Assembly (NCBI RefSeq): GCF_000172155.1
Contig: NZ_ABIZ01000001.1
Coordinates: 3,071,105 to 3,135,104, forward strand
Reading direction: 5' to 3'
Source: Verrucomicrobium spinosum DSM 4136 = JCM 18804
GTDB taxonomy: Bacteria > Verrucomicrobiota > Verrucomicrobiia > Verrucomicrobiales > Verrucomicrobiaceae
DNA: 64,000 bases
The notes below the pieces were generated by a model, which saw only the letters and a program-made list of their open reading frames with translations, was not told where the DNA came from and made no database searches. The number at the start of each line of letters is the position of its first letter. Position 1 is the first letter of the stretch. Below are positions 51,795 to 60,003 of this stretch, in pieces. The translations under genes and the position numbers were made by a program.

Positions 51795-53585
51795 GTGTCG
51801 CGATCATCCTCCTCCGAGCGCAAGAGCAATCTCAAATCCGGCTTCAAAGAAGAGGCGGGCTTTTTTATCAAGTACCTGAAGCCGCATGCGTCGGTGTTCA
51901 TTCCGGCGTTATTTGTGCTGATCATCACCGCACTGCTGACGCTGGTGCTTCCGGAGTTCATGGGCAAGATCGTGGCGCGAGCCGTGCCCGCTCATGGTGA
52001 GGATGTGGGACAGGCGTTGCACACGATCAATCACTACGCGCTGCTCATCGGCACGGTGTTGGGAGTGCAGGCTCTGCTGGCTTTCTGGCGCATCTTCTTC
52101 TTCAGCAAGGCAGCGGAGCGGGCGCTTGTTCAGGTGCGGCTGGACACCTTCAGCCGGATTTTGAAGCTGCCGATGGCTACGCTCCAGGCCCGCCGGGTGG
52201 GAGAATTGGGCTCCCGGCTGGCGAATGATGTGGAGGTGATCCGGGAGACACTTGTTTCCACGATCCCTCAGATCATCCGCCATAGCATCATGCTGGTGGC
52301 GGGGATTGTTCTTGTCTTCACGAAGTCGGTCAAGCTCTCCCTCTTCATGCTGGCCTGCATCCCGGCCGCCGTGCTGCTGGTGGCCATTTTTGGTGCCAGG
52401 ATCCGCAAGGTCTCCCGCATGGCGCAAGATGAGCTGGCCGCGAGCCAGGTGGTGGTGGATGAGAGCCTCACCAGCATCACCAGTGTGAAGGCCTTTGCCA
52501 ATGAGACCCAGGAGATCGGGCGCTATCACGGCTTCCTGGAAAGCTTCCTGAAGGCGGCCATGCGTGGGGCCTGGCTGCGGGCCGCGTTCGTAGCGTTTAT
52601 CATCTTCGTTTTCACCAGCGTCCTCACGTTGTGCATCTGGTTCGGGGTACGCATGGTGATCAACGGAGAGATTGATCGCGAGCGTTTCATCCAGCTCACA
52701 CTGTTCACGGCGGTCATGAGCGGTTCCATTGCCACGCTGCCAGAGCTGGTCTCCCAGCTGCAAAAGGCGGTGGGTGCCCTGGAACGCGTGCGGGAGATTC
52801 TGGAGGAGCCTGAGGAGAATCTCCGTCCCGACGAATCGGTGCGTCTGCACGGCGACATCGCCATGCAGGGCGTGTGGTTTCACTATCCCTCCCGTACTGA
52901 CACCACGGTGCTGGCAGACTTCAACCTGGAAGCAAAGGCGGGGCAGAAGATCGCGCTCGTGGGTCCCAGCGGTGCTGGGAAGAGCACGGTGGTCAATCTG
53001 TTGTACCGCTTCTACGAGCCTGAGAAGGGCGAGGTGCTGTTGGACGGTCGTCCGGCCCGGGACTATCCGCTGGCGGCCCTCCGCAAAAACTTCTCGCTGG
53101 TTCCTCAAGAGGTGCTGCTCTTTGGCGGTTCCATTCAGGAGAACATTCGCTATGGCCGGCCAGATGCGACAGATGCGGAAGTGGTGGAAGCGGCCCGCCA
53201 GGCCAATGCGCACCTGTTTATCGAGAAGCTGCCAGAGGGCTATCAGACCCTGGTGGGCGAGCGTGGCACCCAGTTAAGCGGAGGGCAGCGCCAGCGTGTG
53301 GCCATCGCCCGTGCCATTCTGGCCAATCCCGCTGTCCTGGTTCTGGATGAAGCCACGAGCAGTCTGGATGCCGAGAGTGAACGTCTCGTCCAGGAGGCTC
53401 TGGACAAGCTCATGGCCAATCGCACCAGCATCATCATTGCCCACCGCCTGAGCACGGTGCGCCGGGCGGACCAAATCCTGGTGATGAGCGGCGGCACCGT
53501 CATCGAACGCGGCACCCATGATGAACTTTATGCGCGGGAGAACAGCTTGTACCGCACGTTGGCCAAGTTGCAGCTGGAGGAGTGA
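51795..53585 (+). CDS. ABC transporter, fused permease and ATPase (exporter type)
   Basis: The product has 596 residues from GTG 51795; the frame extends upstream into the SGNH gene, but that part is out of character. Six transmembrane helices lie in residues 20-310 (for example VFIPALFVLIITALLTLVLP). The nucleotide-binding domain has Walker A GPSGAGKST at 390-398, signature LSGGQ at 494-498, Walker B VLVLDE at 514-519 and the switch H550. It belongs to the MsbA/LmrA-like half-exporter family that acts as a homodimer. The substrate is not readable. Confidence 0.93.
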   Translation: MSRSSSSERKSNLKSGFKEEAGFFIKYLKPHASVFIPALFVLIITALLTLVLPEFMGKIVARAVPAHGEDVGQALHTINHYALLIGTVLGVQALLAFWRIFFFSKAAERALVQVRLDTFSRILKLPMATLQARRVGELGSRLANDVEVIRETLVSTIPQIIRHSIMLVAGIVLVFTKSVKLSLFMLACIPAAVLLVAIFGARIRKVSRMAQDELAASQVVVDESLTSITSVKAFANETQEIGRYHGFLESFLKAAMRGAWLRAAFVAFIIFVFTSVLTLCIWFGVRMVINGEIDRERFIQLTLFTAVMSGSIATLPELVSQLQKAVGALERVREILEEPEENLRPDESVRLHGDIAMQGVWFHYPSRTDTTVLADFNLEAKAGQKIALVGPSGAGKSTVVNLLYRFYEPEKGEVLLDGRPARDYPLAALRKNFSLVPQEVLLFGGSIQENIRYGRPDATDAEVVEAARQANAHLFIEKLPEGYQTLVGERGTQLSGGQRQRVAIARAILANPAVLVLDEATSSLDAESERLVQEALDKLMANRTSIIIAHRLSTVRRADQILVMSGGTVIERGTHDELYARENSLYRTLAKLQLEE

Positions 53586-53687
53586 AGGGAAGGTGAGGAG
53601 TTACACGTTATGGGTTATGGGTGGTTTGAGTTCCAAAGGCAGTTGTCAATCAATTAACGGCTAACATCTAACCCCTAACTCTTCCCC

Positions 53688-54371
53688 ATGCCCCTCCCTC
53701 CGCTGATCTGGGATTCCGTGGACGCGGAGGCCGTGCCGCCGGAGGGGATGGACCTATTGTGGTCCACGGGCTGGCGGCATTTTGGGAGGCAGTTCTTCCG
53801 GTACAGCGTGGCGGAGCATGCTGGCCAGTGGCAGGGCATTGTACCGCTGCGGATTGATCTGCAGGCTAGCTCGCTCAGCAAGAGCCAGCGCCGGGTGCTG
53901 AGAAAGAATGCCGACCTGACCGTAATCTGGACGTCGGTACGGGTTTCTGAAGAGACCGTGGCGATGTTTGACCGGCACAAGGCCCGTTTTAAAGAGAATG
54001 TCCCGGAATCGCTGGCCTGCTTTCTGGGCGAAATTCCCGAGAAAGGACCGTGTCAATGCCTCGAACTCCAGTGTCGTTTGGGAGACAGGCTTATCGCCGT
54101 GAGTTTTGTGGATGTCGGACATCGTGCCGTCTCCAGTGTGTACGGCATGTTTGAGCCAGATGAGTCACGCCGGAGTCTGGGCATCTTCACCATGCTGCTG
54201 GAGCTGGAATGGGCGCGACAGCAAGGGTTCCGTTATCACTATCCTGGCTACGCCATGACTGGCCCCAGTCACTACGACTACAAGAAACAGTTCAACGCAA
54301 TGGAGGGCCTGGACTGGGAGTCAGGGGAGTGGCGTCCCCTGGATAAGGACGGTTTTGAGAGAAAGGATTAA
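53688..54371 (+). CDS. Arginyl/leucyl-tRNA-protein transferase (Ate/Bpt)-like GNAT protein
   Basis: The product has 227 residues. The C-terminal half carries the ATE_C signatures: QRRVLRKNADL, SSVYGMFEPDESRRSLGIFT, ELEWARQQGFRYHYPGYAM and YKKQF. These enzymes transfer an amino acid from tRNA to protein N-termini (N-degron pathway). The N-terminal domain is recognisable in outline (GWRHFGRQFFRYSVAEHAGQ, then VPLRI), but the conserved cysteines of Ate/Bpt (C-x-YLP and the C-xx-C-xx-C region) are missing; the first Cys appears only beyond residue 100. It is therefore a divergent, possibly re-purposed member. Confidence 0.75.
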   Translation: MPLPPLIWDSVDAEAVPPEGMDLLWSTGWRHFGRQFFRYSVAEHAGQWQGIVPLRIDLQASSLSKSQRRVLRKNADLTVIWTSVRVSEETVAMFDRHKARFKENVPESLACFLGEIPEKGPCQCLELQCRLGDRLIAVSFVDVGHRAVSSVYGMFEPDESRRSLGIFTMLLELEWARQQGFRYHYPGYAMTGPSHYDYKKQFNAMEGLDWESGEWRPLDKDGFERKD

Positions 54372-54400
54372 CAAGATTTTTGAAGGATTAACAGGATGGA
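54363..54400. repeat. Short direct repeat GGATTAACA(A/G)GAT, two copies
   Basis: AAGGATTAACAAGAT and AAGGATTAACAGGAT lie 22 bases apart just over and after the Ate/Bpt stop codon. Sequences of this type are scattered intergenic repeats in many environmental genomes. The surrounding 120 bases hold no gene. Confidence 0.5.
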
Positions 54401-54492
54401 GTGCAGGATTTGGTTGGTCGGATTTAGACATTATCTGGAGATTGGACAAGGTGAGTCTGTGCGGGAGTTGGATATGTCTGTGTGTTCAAACT

Positions 54493-54843
54493 TTAGTCTG
54501 TCGCAGCTTCGGAAGTGTTGGCTTCGTGCATCGCGATTCCGCTAAACACTTCAACGTGAAACTGGGCGATCACTTCCAACATCTGGCCGTGAAGTCCGGC
54601 GTGGATGCCTTCTTGGGCCTGTAGTTTCATGGCCGATCCCAAGGCTTCGCCGTCGGCGAAACAAATTTCGGCATGGTAGGGCAAGAGCTTGGACCGGGGA
54701 GGCTGGCCGTTGTTTCGGGCCAAGTGAAAGTCCACCGCCCGGGACTCTTTGCACAGTTTGGAGAGGAAGGCGGCCACGGCCCCCAGTCCTTGTTGTTCGG
54801 GTATGTCCTCCTTGAAGCTGAACCAAACGTGAAAGTGGGTCAT
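54493..54843 (-). CDS. Small hypothetical protein (possibly DUF6614-like)
   Basis: The product has 116 residues from ATG 54843 (MTHFHVWFSFKED), chosen because 19 upstream codons overlap the neighbouring gene's end. The pattern of an initial HVWF strand, a helix (AAFLSKLCKE), a basic loop with PPRSKLLPYHAEICF, and a second helix suggests a ferredoxin-like fold similar to DUF6614, but the match is tentative. It follows the TerD-fold gene by 22 bases on the same strand and is probably co-transcribed with it. Confidence 0.6.
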   Translation of the reverse strand: MTHFHVWFSFKEDIPEQQGLGAVAAFLSKLCKESRAVDFHLARNNGQPPRSKLLPYHAEICFADGEALGSAMKLQAQEGIHAGLHGQMLEVIAQFHVEVFSGIAMHEANTSEAATD

Positions 54844-54865
54844 GGGAATGGAACCAGTACCTCTA

Positions 54866-56929
54866 TCACAAGAAATCGGCCTTGATGTGATCCAGGTCAA
54901 ATGGGGTTATCCCATGTTCAACCGCGAAGACGGTGTCGGCCTCCCTCAGATTTGCTGCATGGTGCCCGCGAGCACGGATGTGCAGGTCAAACAGGGTGTG
55001 CAGATCCGGTTTGCGCAGTTGTGCAAGCGTTCGCAACATGAGGGAAACGCCACGCAGGGAACTTTGCACATTGTTGTAAACGCGAGGGTGTTGGGTGAGG
55101 GCAATATCCGCCCAGATGACCTTCCCATCCACGATGTCAAAAATGGCGGGCAGGCAAATGCGAGTGTTGGCGGCGACATCCACTTTGTCCACCACGGTGG
55201 AGGGTTCAAAGATCTCGCCGGAATTGGGAGCAGAACGCGCCATCCAACCGGCAAAACACTCTGGGAGCTCGCAGTAGGGCTGTTCCGTGAAACTGTGCAG
55301 GCTCATGACGATGTAGCGCACGCCCTTCTGGCGGCACAATTCTGGGGTGACATCAATGAACTCTGCTGCTCCGTGTGGAGCATCCACGATGTCGCCGCTG
55401 TGGTGTCCGCCGAAATTCTTCAAGCTGTAGTAGCTGAGCAAGTCAACGTATTGGAATTTCTCATCGTACATCGTGGCGGATAGGTCGATGTCCACCCGGC
55501 TCCGGCCGTTCTTCCACCAGATGAAGAAGCGGAGAACCTCCCCGTCAGGTAAAGACAGCCGGCTGCCGCGTACCAGGGTCCGGAGCGATTTGGAGGCTGA
55601 TCGCAGAGCGAAAGGGACTTGGTAGTCCTTCAATTCGGGATCGAGGTAGCAACGGCCCAGTGGTGGCAGTCTCGCGTAGTGCTGGAGCAGGGCTTCATCG
55701 CAGATGGCGACGAGCTTCTCCGTGATGGCTACAGGAATGGGAGGGAGAGGCTCTGTGGTGGCAAAAACGTTCGCAAGGGTGCCCTTCGGGAAAAAAGTTC
55801 TCAGCGGGGCAGGGGAGTGGCGATGGCGGAAATGGACGAGACACTGGAGCAACACGGAAGTGGAAACTTCGTGTGCGTGCTGTCTGAACGCAGTCACCAC
55901 CTCGTCTGGTGACGAGCTGATTCTAACCAGGTGATCCAGCCTGCGAGCAAACTCGCCCGGTCTTGTCCTGAGCAGCTGGAGAAGACCAGGAACATCACGG
56001 TGGAGAAGTCCTGCCTCCAACGCGCTGTTAAGCGTGAATGAGGGCAGATTGTTCCGTAATACATCGAACGCCTTCGCGGTTTCCGGAAAACGTGAGGCAT
56101 GCTCGCCGGGATGGAGACGCTCTCCCAACCGGATCCATCGGGGCTTCCACCGCAACATATCTTCGACCCGATTCGGGAAGCTTTCCAGCCATGTGAGGAA
56201 CTTCAATCGCAAGCGACGGCCGATTTTGCCAAATCGAACCGGCTTTGCCAACGAGACATCTCCTCCGCTCAGCGCCACTGCCAGGCGCAACACATCTGTA
56301 GCGGTCTTCATCCGACTGTCGAGATAAGCGATCCCAATGGAGGTGTGTTTCACCAACTCTGAGCCCAGGTAAGCGAGGTTTTCCCGGGAGGTGACACAGG
56401 CTGGCAGCAGTGGAAGCACCTTGTCGCCGTACTGAGACGCCAGCCAGGCGATGTCCTCTCTGTCCTGGGGGGAGTACGCGACACGGGAGCGCATGAGTTC
56501 TGCCATCGCCTGATTGAAATCGGCCGTATCACCCAGACGGATGATGCGAAGGGAGGGGCGATCCTGCAGAGGAGGCCGTGACTCGGCGGGGAGTTGCTGC
56601 CGGTCCAGCGTCCAATAGTATATGACAGCGCGGAAGTAGAGCTCCGCTTCTTCCATCTCCATGACTTGCGCGGGGAAATTGGGGTAGAACGGCTCGAACG
56701 GATGATGGGCACCTACCAGGATCTGGAGGTCATGGGTCAGGCGGAGGTAGAAATCTTCCACTTTCGCGGGTGAAAGGTTTTTCAATTCACGAATGACCTC
56801 CTCCGAGAGGAGATAGCCGAGAGACTCAAGATTCTTCTGGAGCGCGGCGAGGACGGGCAGGGGCGTGGTGCCGCCATCGGTTGCAGGAACCGTCACCTTG
56901 CTACGGCGCCGGATGTAGATGGAGTTCAT
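54866..56929 (-). CDS. TerD-fold protein of the MXAN_6230/SCO0854 type
   Basis: The product has 687 residues from ATG 56929 (MNSIYIRRRSKVTVPATDG); the frame runs further upstream without coding character. The N-terminal region has LQKNLESLGYLLSEEVIRE and PNFPAQVMEMEEAELY, conserved in the MXAN_6230/SCO0854 family. The middle is helical. The C-terminal domain (about 465-650) reads like a TerD jelly-roll: VDIDLSATMYDE, HHSGDIVDAPHGAAEFIDV, GVRYIVMSLHSF. Family members often carry a RING-like Cys cluster; none is visible here. A link to tellurium/stress (ter-type) systems is family knowledge only. Confidence 0.7.
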   Translation of the reverse strand: MNSIYIRRRSKVTVPATDGGTTPLPVLAALQKNLESLGYLLSEEVIRELKNLSPAKVEDFYLRLTHDLQILVGAHHPFEPFYPNFPAQVMEMEEAELYFRAVIYYWTLDRQQLPAESRPPLQDRPSLRIIRLGDTADFNQAMAELMRSRVAYSPQDREDIAWLASQYGDKVLPLLPACVTSRENLAYLGSELVKHTSIGIAYLDSRMKTATDVLRLAVALSGGDVSLAKPVRFGKIGRRLRLKFLTWLESFPNRVEDMLRWKPRWIRLGERLHPGEHASRFPETAKAFDVLRNNLPSFTLNSALEAGLLHRDVPGLLQLLRTRPGEFARRLDHLVRISSSPDEVVTAFRQHAHEVSTSVLLQCLVHFRHRHSPAPLRTFFPKGTLANVFATTEPLPPIPVAITEKLVAICDEALLQHYARLPPLGRCYLDPELKDYQVPFALRSASKSLRTLVRGSRLSLPDGEVLRFFIWWKNGRSRVDIDLSATMYDEKFQYVDLLSYYSLKNFGGHHSGDIVDAPHGAAEFIDVTPELCRQKGVRYIVMSLHSFTEQPYCELPECFAGWMARSAPNSGEIFEPSTVVDKVDVAANTRICLPAIFDIVDGKVIWADIALTQHPRVYNNVQSSLRGVSLMLRTLAQLRKPDLHTLFDLHIRARGHHAANLREADTVFAVEHGITPFDLDHIKADFL

Positions 56930-57204
56930 AGCTGGCGAAAAACAGGAGCCCCGGTCGGCTGGTGTGCCGCCGGGGCGCTGAATAGGGCGGAAAGCGAGGA
57001 CCCTAGGGTTTCGAAGGTTAGAAGGAAGGATCTTCAGAGCCGCCGTGAAAGGAATACTTCGCCAGCGTGGTGATTGCAAGCTTATGGCGCAAACATCCGG
57101 GGGGCCTGACTGGGGAGTCAGGACCAAAAAAATAGAACCCGTTGTTGCTTGGGTATAGGAAAGAACAAGTGGCCCCCTGCGAGTTGAAGCAGGAGTGCCA
57201 TGGC

Positions 57205-57615
57205 TCAGCCCGCCTCAGCGAGGGCTTCCCGGGGCTGACGCAGGCTCGGGCAGATGTCAGCTACGGGGCGGACCTCAACGGTGAGGCCAAGGCGCACGCT
57301 GGGGCAGTCGCTGGCGATCTCCACCGCTTCTTCCAGGGTGTTCACCGTCAGGAGAAAGTAGCCACCGACAGCCTCGGTGGATTCCACAAAGGGGCCAGCC
57401 ACCGTGCGACTCCCAGACCGGGAGACGACGCGGCCTGTGCCTTCGAGAGGGTGACCTCCCTCGAGTTTGCCCTGGCTGGAGAGACGCTGATACCACTCAT
57501 TCCACTGTTGGAGCAGTTCCTGCCGTTGGTCCGGAGAGATTTGGTGGTGGCTGGCGTTGCCACCACGGAAAAGGAGCATGAATCGGGATGAGGGAGGGCT
57601 GGTGGTGGAATTCAT
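57205..57615 (-). CDS. YciI/YCII-related domain protein
   Basis: The product has 136 residues from ATG 57615 (MNSTTSPPSSRFMLLFRGG). The core shows the YCII-related pattern (PF03795): RFMLLFRGG at the start, LEGGHPLEGTGRVVS, VESTEAVGGYFLLTVNTLEEA and a C-terminal VEVRPV strand. It is a small ferredoxin-like dimer fold. Similar proteins are often encoded with ECF sigma factors and PhnB-type VOC proteins. A VOC gene is indeed next (57890, divergent), but no sigma factor gene is present. Confidence 0.85.
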   Translation of the reverse strand: MNSTTSPPSSRFMLLFRGGNASHHQISPDQRQELLQQWNEWYQRLSSQGKLEGGHPLEGTGRVVSRSGSRTVAGPFVESTEAVGGYFLLTVNTLEEAVEIASDCPSVRLGLTVEVRPVADICPSLRQPREALAEAG

Positions 57616-57889
57616 AGGGTGTGAGCGGTTACAGGTTTCCTCAGAATGACGATCAGACGGGCCCTGGTTGGACAGCCACGAAATGGTTGCATCGGATTTC
57701 TGGTTCCGGATGCGCGTGTCTGCAGGAGTGGGAGGGACCAAGTTTAAATAAAATTGCGGTGAATGTCCGAAACGACCGTTCCAGTTCGTCGTGACGATGA
57801 AACGCCGGGATCACCGGTTTTTCCCAACCTCATTCAACCAGGAATCATCCCACCCAAGTCCAACCCTACCCTAACCAACCCAATTTGAT

Positions 57890-58369
57890 ATGAGCACGAG
57901 TAAAGTGGAAGCAGTGCCAAGCGACATGCGCACCGTGACGCCGCACCTCATTTGTGATGGGGCCGCAGACGCGATCGAATTCTACAAAAAAGCGTTCGGT
58001 GCCACCGAAATCTGCCGCCTGCCCTCGCCCGAGGGCAAAATCATGCATGCCGCTGTGAAGATCGGCGACTCCATGGTGATGCTGGTTGACCAGTATCCGG
58101 ACTGGGGCTGCATGGGCCCGGCCGCTCTCAAAGGCTCCTCGGTGACGATTCATCTGCAGGTGGAGGATGCCGACGCTCTCTTCCAGCAGGCGGTGGATGC
58201 TGGAGCGAAGGTAATCATGCCGATCGAAGACGCCTTCTGGGGCGACCGCTATGGCAAGGTGGAAGATCCCTTTGGCCATCACTGGTCCATCGCCACGCAC
58301 GTACGTGATCTGACGCCAGAACAGATTCAGGAGGCCATGAAATCCTCCTCCTGCGCGGGCGAGGCCTGA
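57890..58369 (+). CDS. VOC-superfamily (PhnB-like glyoxalase/bleomycin-resistance fold) protein
   Basis: The product has 159 residues. Typical PhnB-like blocks are TVTPHLICDGAADAIEFYKK with AFGATE, then MHAAVKIGDSMVMLVDQYP, IHLQVEDADALFQQAVDAGA and YGKVEDPFGHHWSIATH, the last holding the usual metal-site acidic/His residues. Enzymatic activity is uncertain in this subgroup. It lies divergent from the YciI gene across 274 bases that contain an AT-rich promoter-like stretch (TTTAAATAAAATTG near 57745). Confidence 0.9.
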   Translation: MSTSKVEAVPSDMRTVTPHLICDGAADAIEFYKKAFGATEICRLPSPEGKIMHAAVKIGDSMVMLVDQYPDWGCMGPAALKGSSVTIHLQVEDADALFQQAVDAGAKVIMPIEDAFWGDRYGKVEDPFGHHWSIATHVRDLTPEQIQEAMKSSSCAGEA

Positions 58370-58433
58370 TCGGGAGATGGCTGAAAACCTTGTGCGGCAC
58401 CTGGGGAAACACGGTGCCGCCATTCTGTTGTCC

Positions 58434-59315
58434 TCAAGCTTCCAGTTCCGGCAGAAGAGTCTTCACCTTTTCCTCCATTTCATGGGGAGATCTGGCGTAC
58501 ACGCGTGCGGCCTTTCTCTGGATCTTAGACAGCAGCTTCTCCCGTTTCTTCTCAAGGAGCGTGTGAGTTGGCTCATCAACCCCCTGGGTGCGGACGAAGA
58601 CGTCAATGTCATGCACCTTGCCGAGCAGGGAACTGAGCCTGCGGGTGCGTCGCAACCGACGGGGGTGGCCCAGCCACGCGTGGAGCGCCAGGGTCTGGTA
58701 GTAGTGGTCTTTGACGGCCTTCCGCCAAGAGTGCAGTGCCTCCGTGCCGGTATCCTTGTGGCTCCGTTCGAAAGCTTTGTGCCCTTTGCGGTAAGTCTTT
58801 GCATAGGCTTCAGCCACGGTTTCCCAGGAAAGGGAAAACAGTCGCAGCCGTCCCAGTCGGTCTGTCAAACTGGATGACTGCCGGGTGAGTTGTTCCATGG
58901 GGGGCTCGGTCACCACGGCAGGGCGGACAGATTTGCGGCGGATTTTTCGGCCGTCCGCATCCTTGGGGCAGAGTCCGTCCTGGTCGAGCGATTTCAAGAG
59001 TTCGTCCATCACCACCTGATCTCGCTGGGTGGCGACAGTGCGTTTTAGATTCCGGATCGCCCCCTTTAGCGTGGCAAATTGCTCGACGGACAGGGCGGGG
59101 CGGGCGAGACGCAGGAGAGCAAAGAGTTTTTTCATGCGTTTGCGAAGCGCATGGATGGCGGTGTCCGGCTGAGTCCGTACCCGGCGGGTATCCTGCTCCG
59201 CAAGCGTGGCCATATGCACGAGGAGACGCTTCAGCCACACCGCAGCCTCAGGTGGGGCGGCATGAGCTTTTTCAGAAGTGGAGCACCGGGCGATCACGGG
59301 TGTGAGCGGCTGCAT
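58434..59315 (-). CDS. CHAD-domain protein
   Basis: The product has 293 residues and is rich in Arg, Lys, His and Leu helices. CHAD signatures are IHALRKRMKKLFALLRLARP near the N-terminus and ALHSWRKAVKDHYYQTLAL followed by LSSLLGKVHDIDVFV in the second half. CHAD domains bind polyphosphate through such basic helices. No CYTH domain is fused. It is convergent with the VOC gene and has a 38-base gap before the next minus-strand gene. Confidence 0.88.
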   Translation of the reverse strand: MQPLTPVIARCSTSEKAHAAPPEAAVWLKRLLVHMATLAEQDTRRVRTQPDTAIHALRKRMKKLFALLRLARPALSVEQFATLKGAIRNLKRTVATQRDQVVMDELLKSLDQDGLCPKDADGRKIRRKSVRPAVVTEPPMEQLTRQSSSLTDRLGRLRLFSLSWETVAEAYAKTYRKGHKAFERSHKDTGTEALHSWRKAVKDHYYQTLALHAWLGHPRRLRRTRRLSSLLGKVHDIDVFVRTQGVDEPTHTLLEKKREKLLSKIQRKAARVYARSPHEMEEKVKTLLPELEA

Positions 59316-59347
59316 TGCCGGAGCGGTGGCCCACCGGATAAGTCAGG

Positions 59348-59854
59348 CTAACGCCCTTCCCGAGTCAGCAGGAACTGACGTCTCTGAATGCGGGTGGCCC
59401 GTATGTGTGCCATCTCCTGGGCTTCGGTCAACTCCCAGCGTCTGTCAGAAACGCCAACTTGCCAGTGGCAGGCGCGGATGAGAACCCGCTGGCCTTGGGG
59501 ATTGAACCACTCCAGCAGCAGCATGTTTTTGAGCGTGGAGTTGTCGAAAACGAAACACGGGTGGCTCGGTCGGCAGCTTCTCTGCCAGAGCTGGCTGACG
59601 CGTCGGGAGGCGGACATCTCGCCAGCCGTCCCCGTCTGATGCGAATGCATTGCAAGCGTGTCTTCCAGACTGGGCTCAGGAAAGGGATTGAAGAAACTGA
59701 TGCGGCACCCTGCAATGTCGCGGAGGAAATTACCCCGAAGCTCGACGATGACGGGTTCTGAACAACCGATCACCCACAACCGTCCCCGGATATGGTGGGG
59801 TACCTCGTTGGAGAGGTAACCGTGTGATACTGGATTGTTCAGGAGAATGTCCAT
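59348..59854 (-). CDS. Hypothetical protein, probably leaderless
   Basis: The product has 168 residues from ATG 59854 (MDILLNNPVSHGYLSNEVPH). Readable blocks are IRGRLWVIGCSEPVIVELRG and NFLRDIAGCRISFFNP, followed by a variable middle and a basic C-terminus (RATRIQRRQFLLTREGR). I know of no characterised family; the blocks look conserved and soluble. The start was chosen because a good promoter places transcription initiation within one or two bases of this ATG. The frame upstream of it runs through the promoter. Confidence 0.65.
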   Translation of the reverse strand: MDILLNNPVSHGYLSNEVPHHIRGRLWVIGCSEPVIVELRGNFLRDIAGCRISFFNPFPEPSLEDTLAMHSHQTGTAGEMSASRRVSQLWQRSCRPSHPCFVFDNSTLKNMLLLEWFNPQGQRVLIRACHWQVGVSDRRWELTEAQEMAHIRATRIQRRQFLLTREGR

Positions 59855-59861
59855 TATAATA

Positions 59862-59889
59862 ACTATAACGAAGCAGAGACGTGCGGCAA
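59862..59889 (-). promoter_or_regulatory. Sigma-70-type promoter giving a near-leaderless transcript
   Basis: On the minus strand, TTGCCG (59889-59884) and TATAGT (59867-59862) are spaced by 16 bases. The expected start point (about 59855) is adjacent to the ATG at 59854. Confidence 0.5.
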
Positions 59890-59914
59890 GAGAAACTCTT
59901 AGCACATATTTAGC

Positions 59915-59926
59915 TTTGCATGCAAA
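59915..59926. promoter_or_regulatory. 12-bp perfect palindrome in a divergent promoter region
   Basis: TTTGCATGCAAA, followed by a second ATGCAAATGC, lies between the hypothetical gene (minus) and the glycosyltransferase gene (plus). It could be an operator for one or both. Confidence 0.3.
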
Positions 59927-60003
59927 TGCAAATGCCTTCTGACGGGTTGCGCGGTCAGGAAATTTGTCGGACACATGAGCATCGAACTTTTCCGCTGAAC
60001 TGG

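Noticed and set aside
53586-53687. Imperfect inverted TAACCC/GGGTTA-type strings before the Ate/Bpt-like gene
   Set aside because: Pairing is too imperfect to call a repeat element or terminator from this copy alone.
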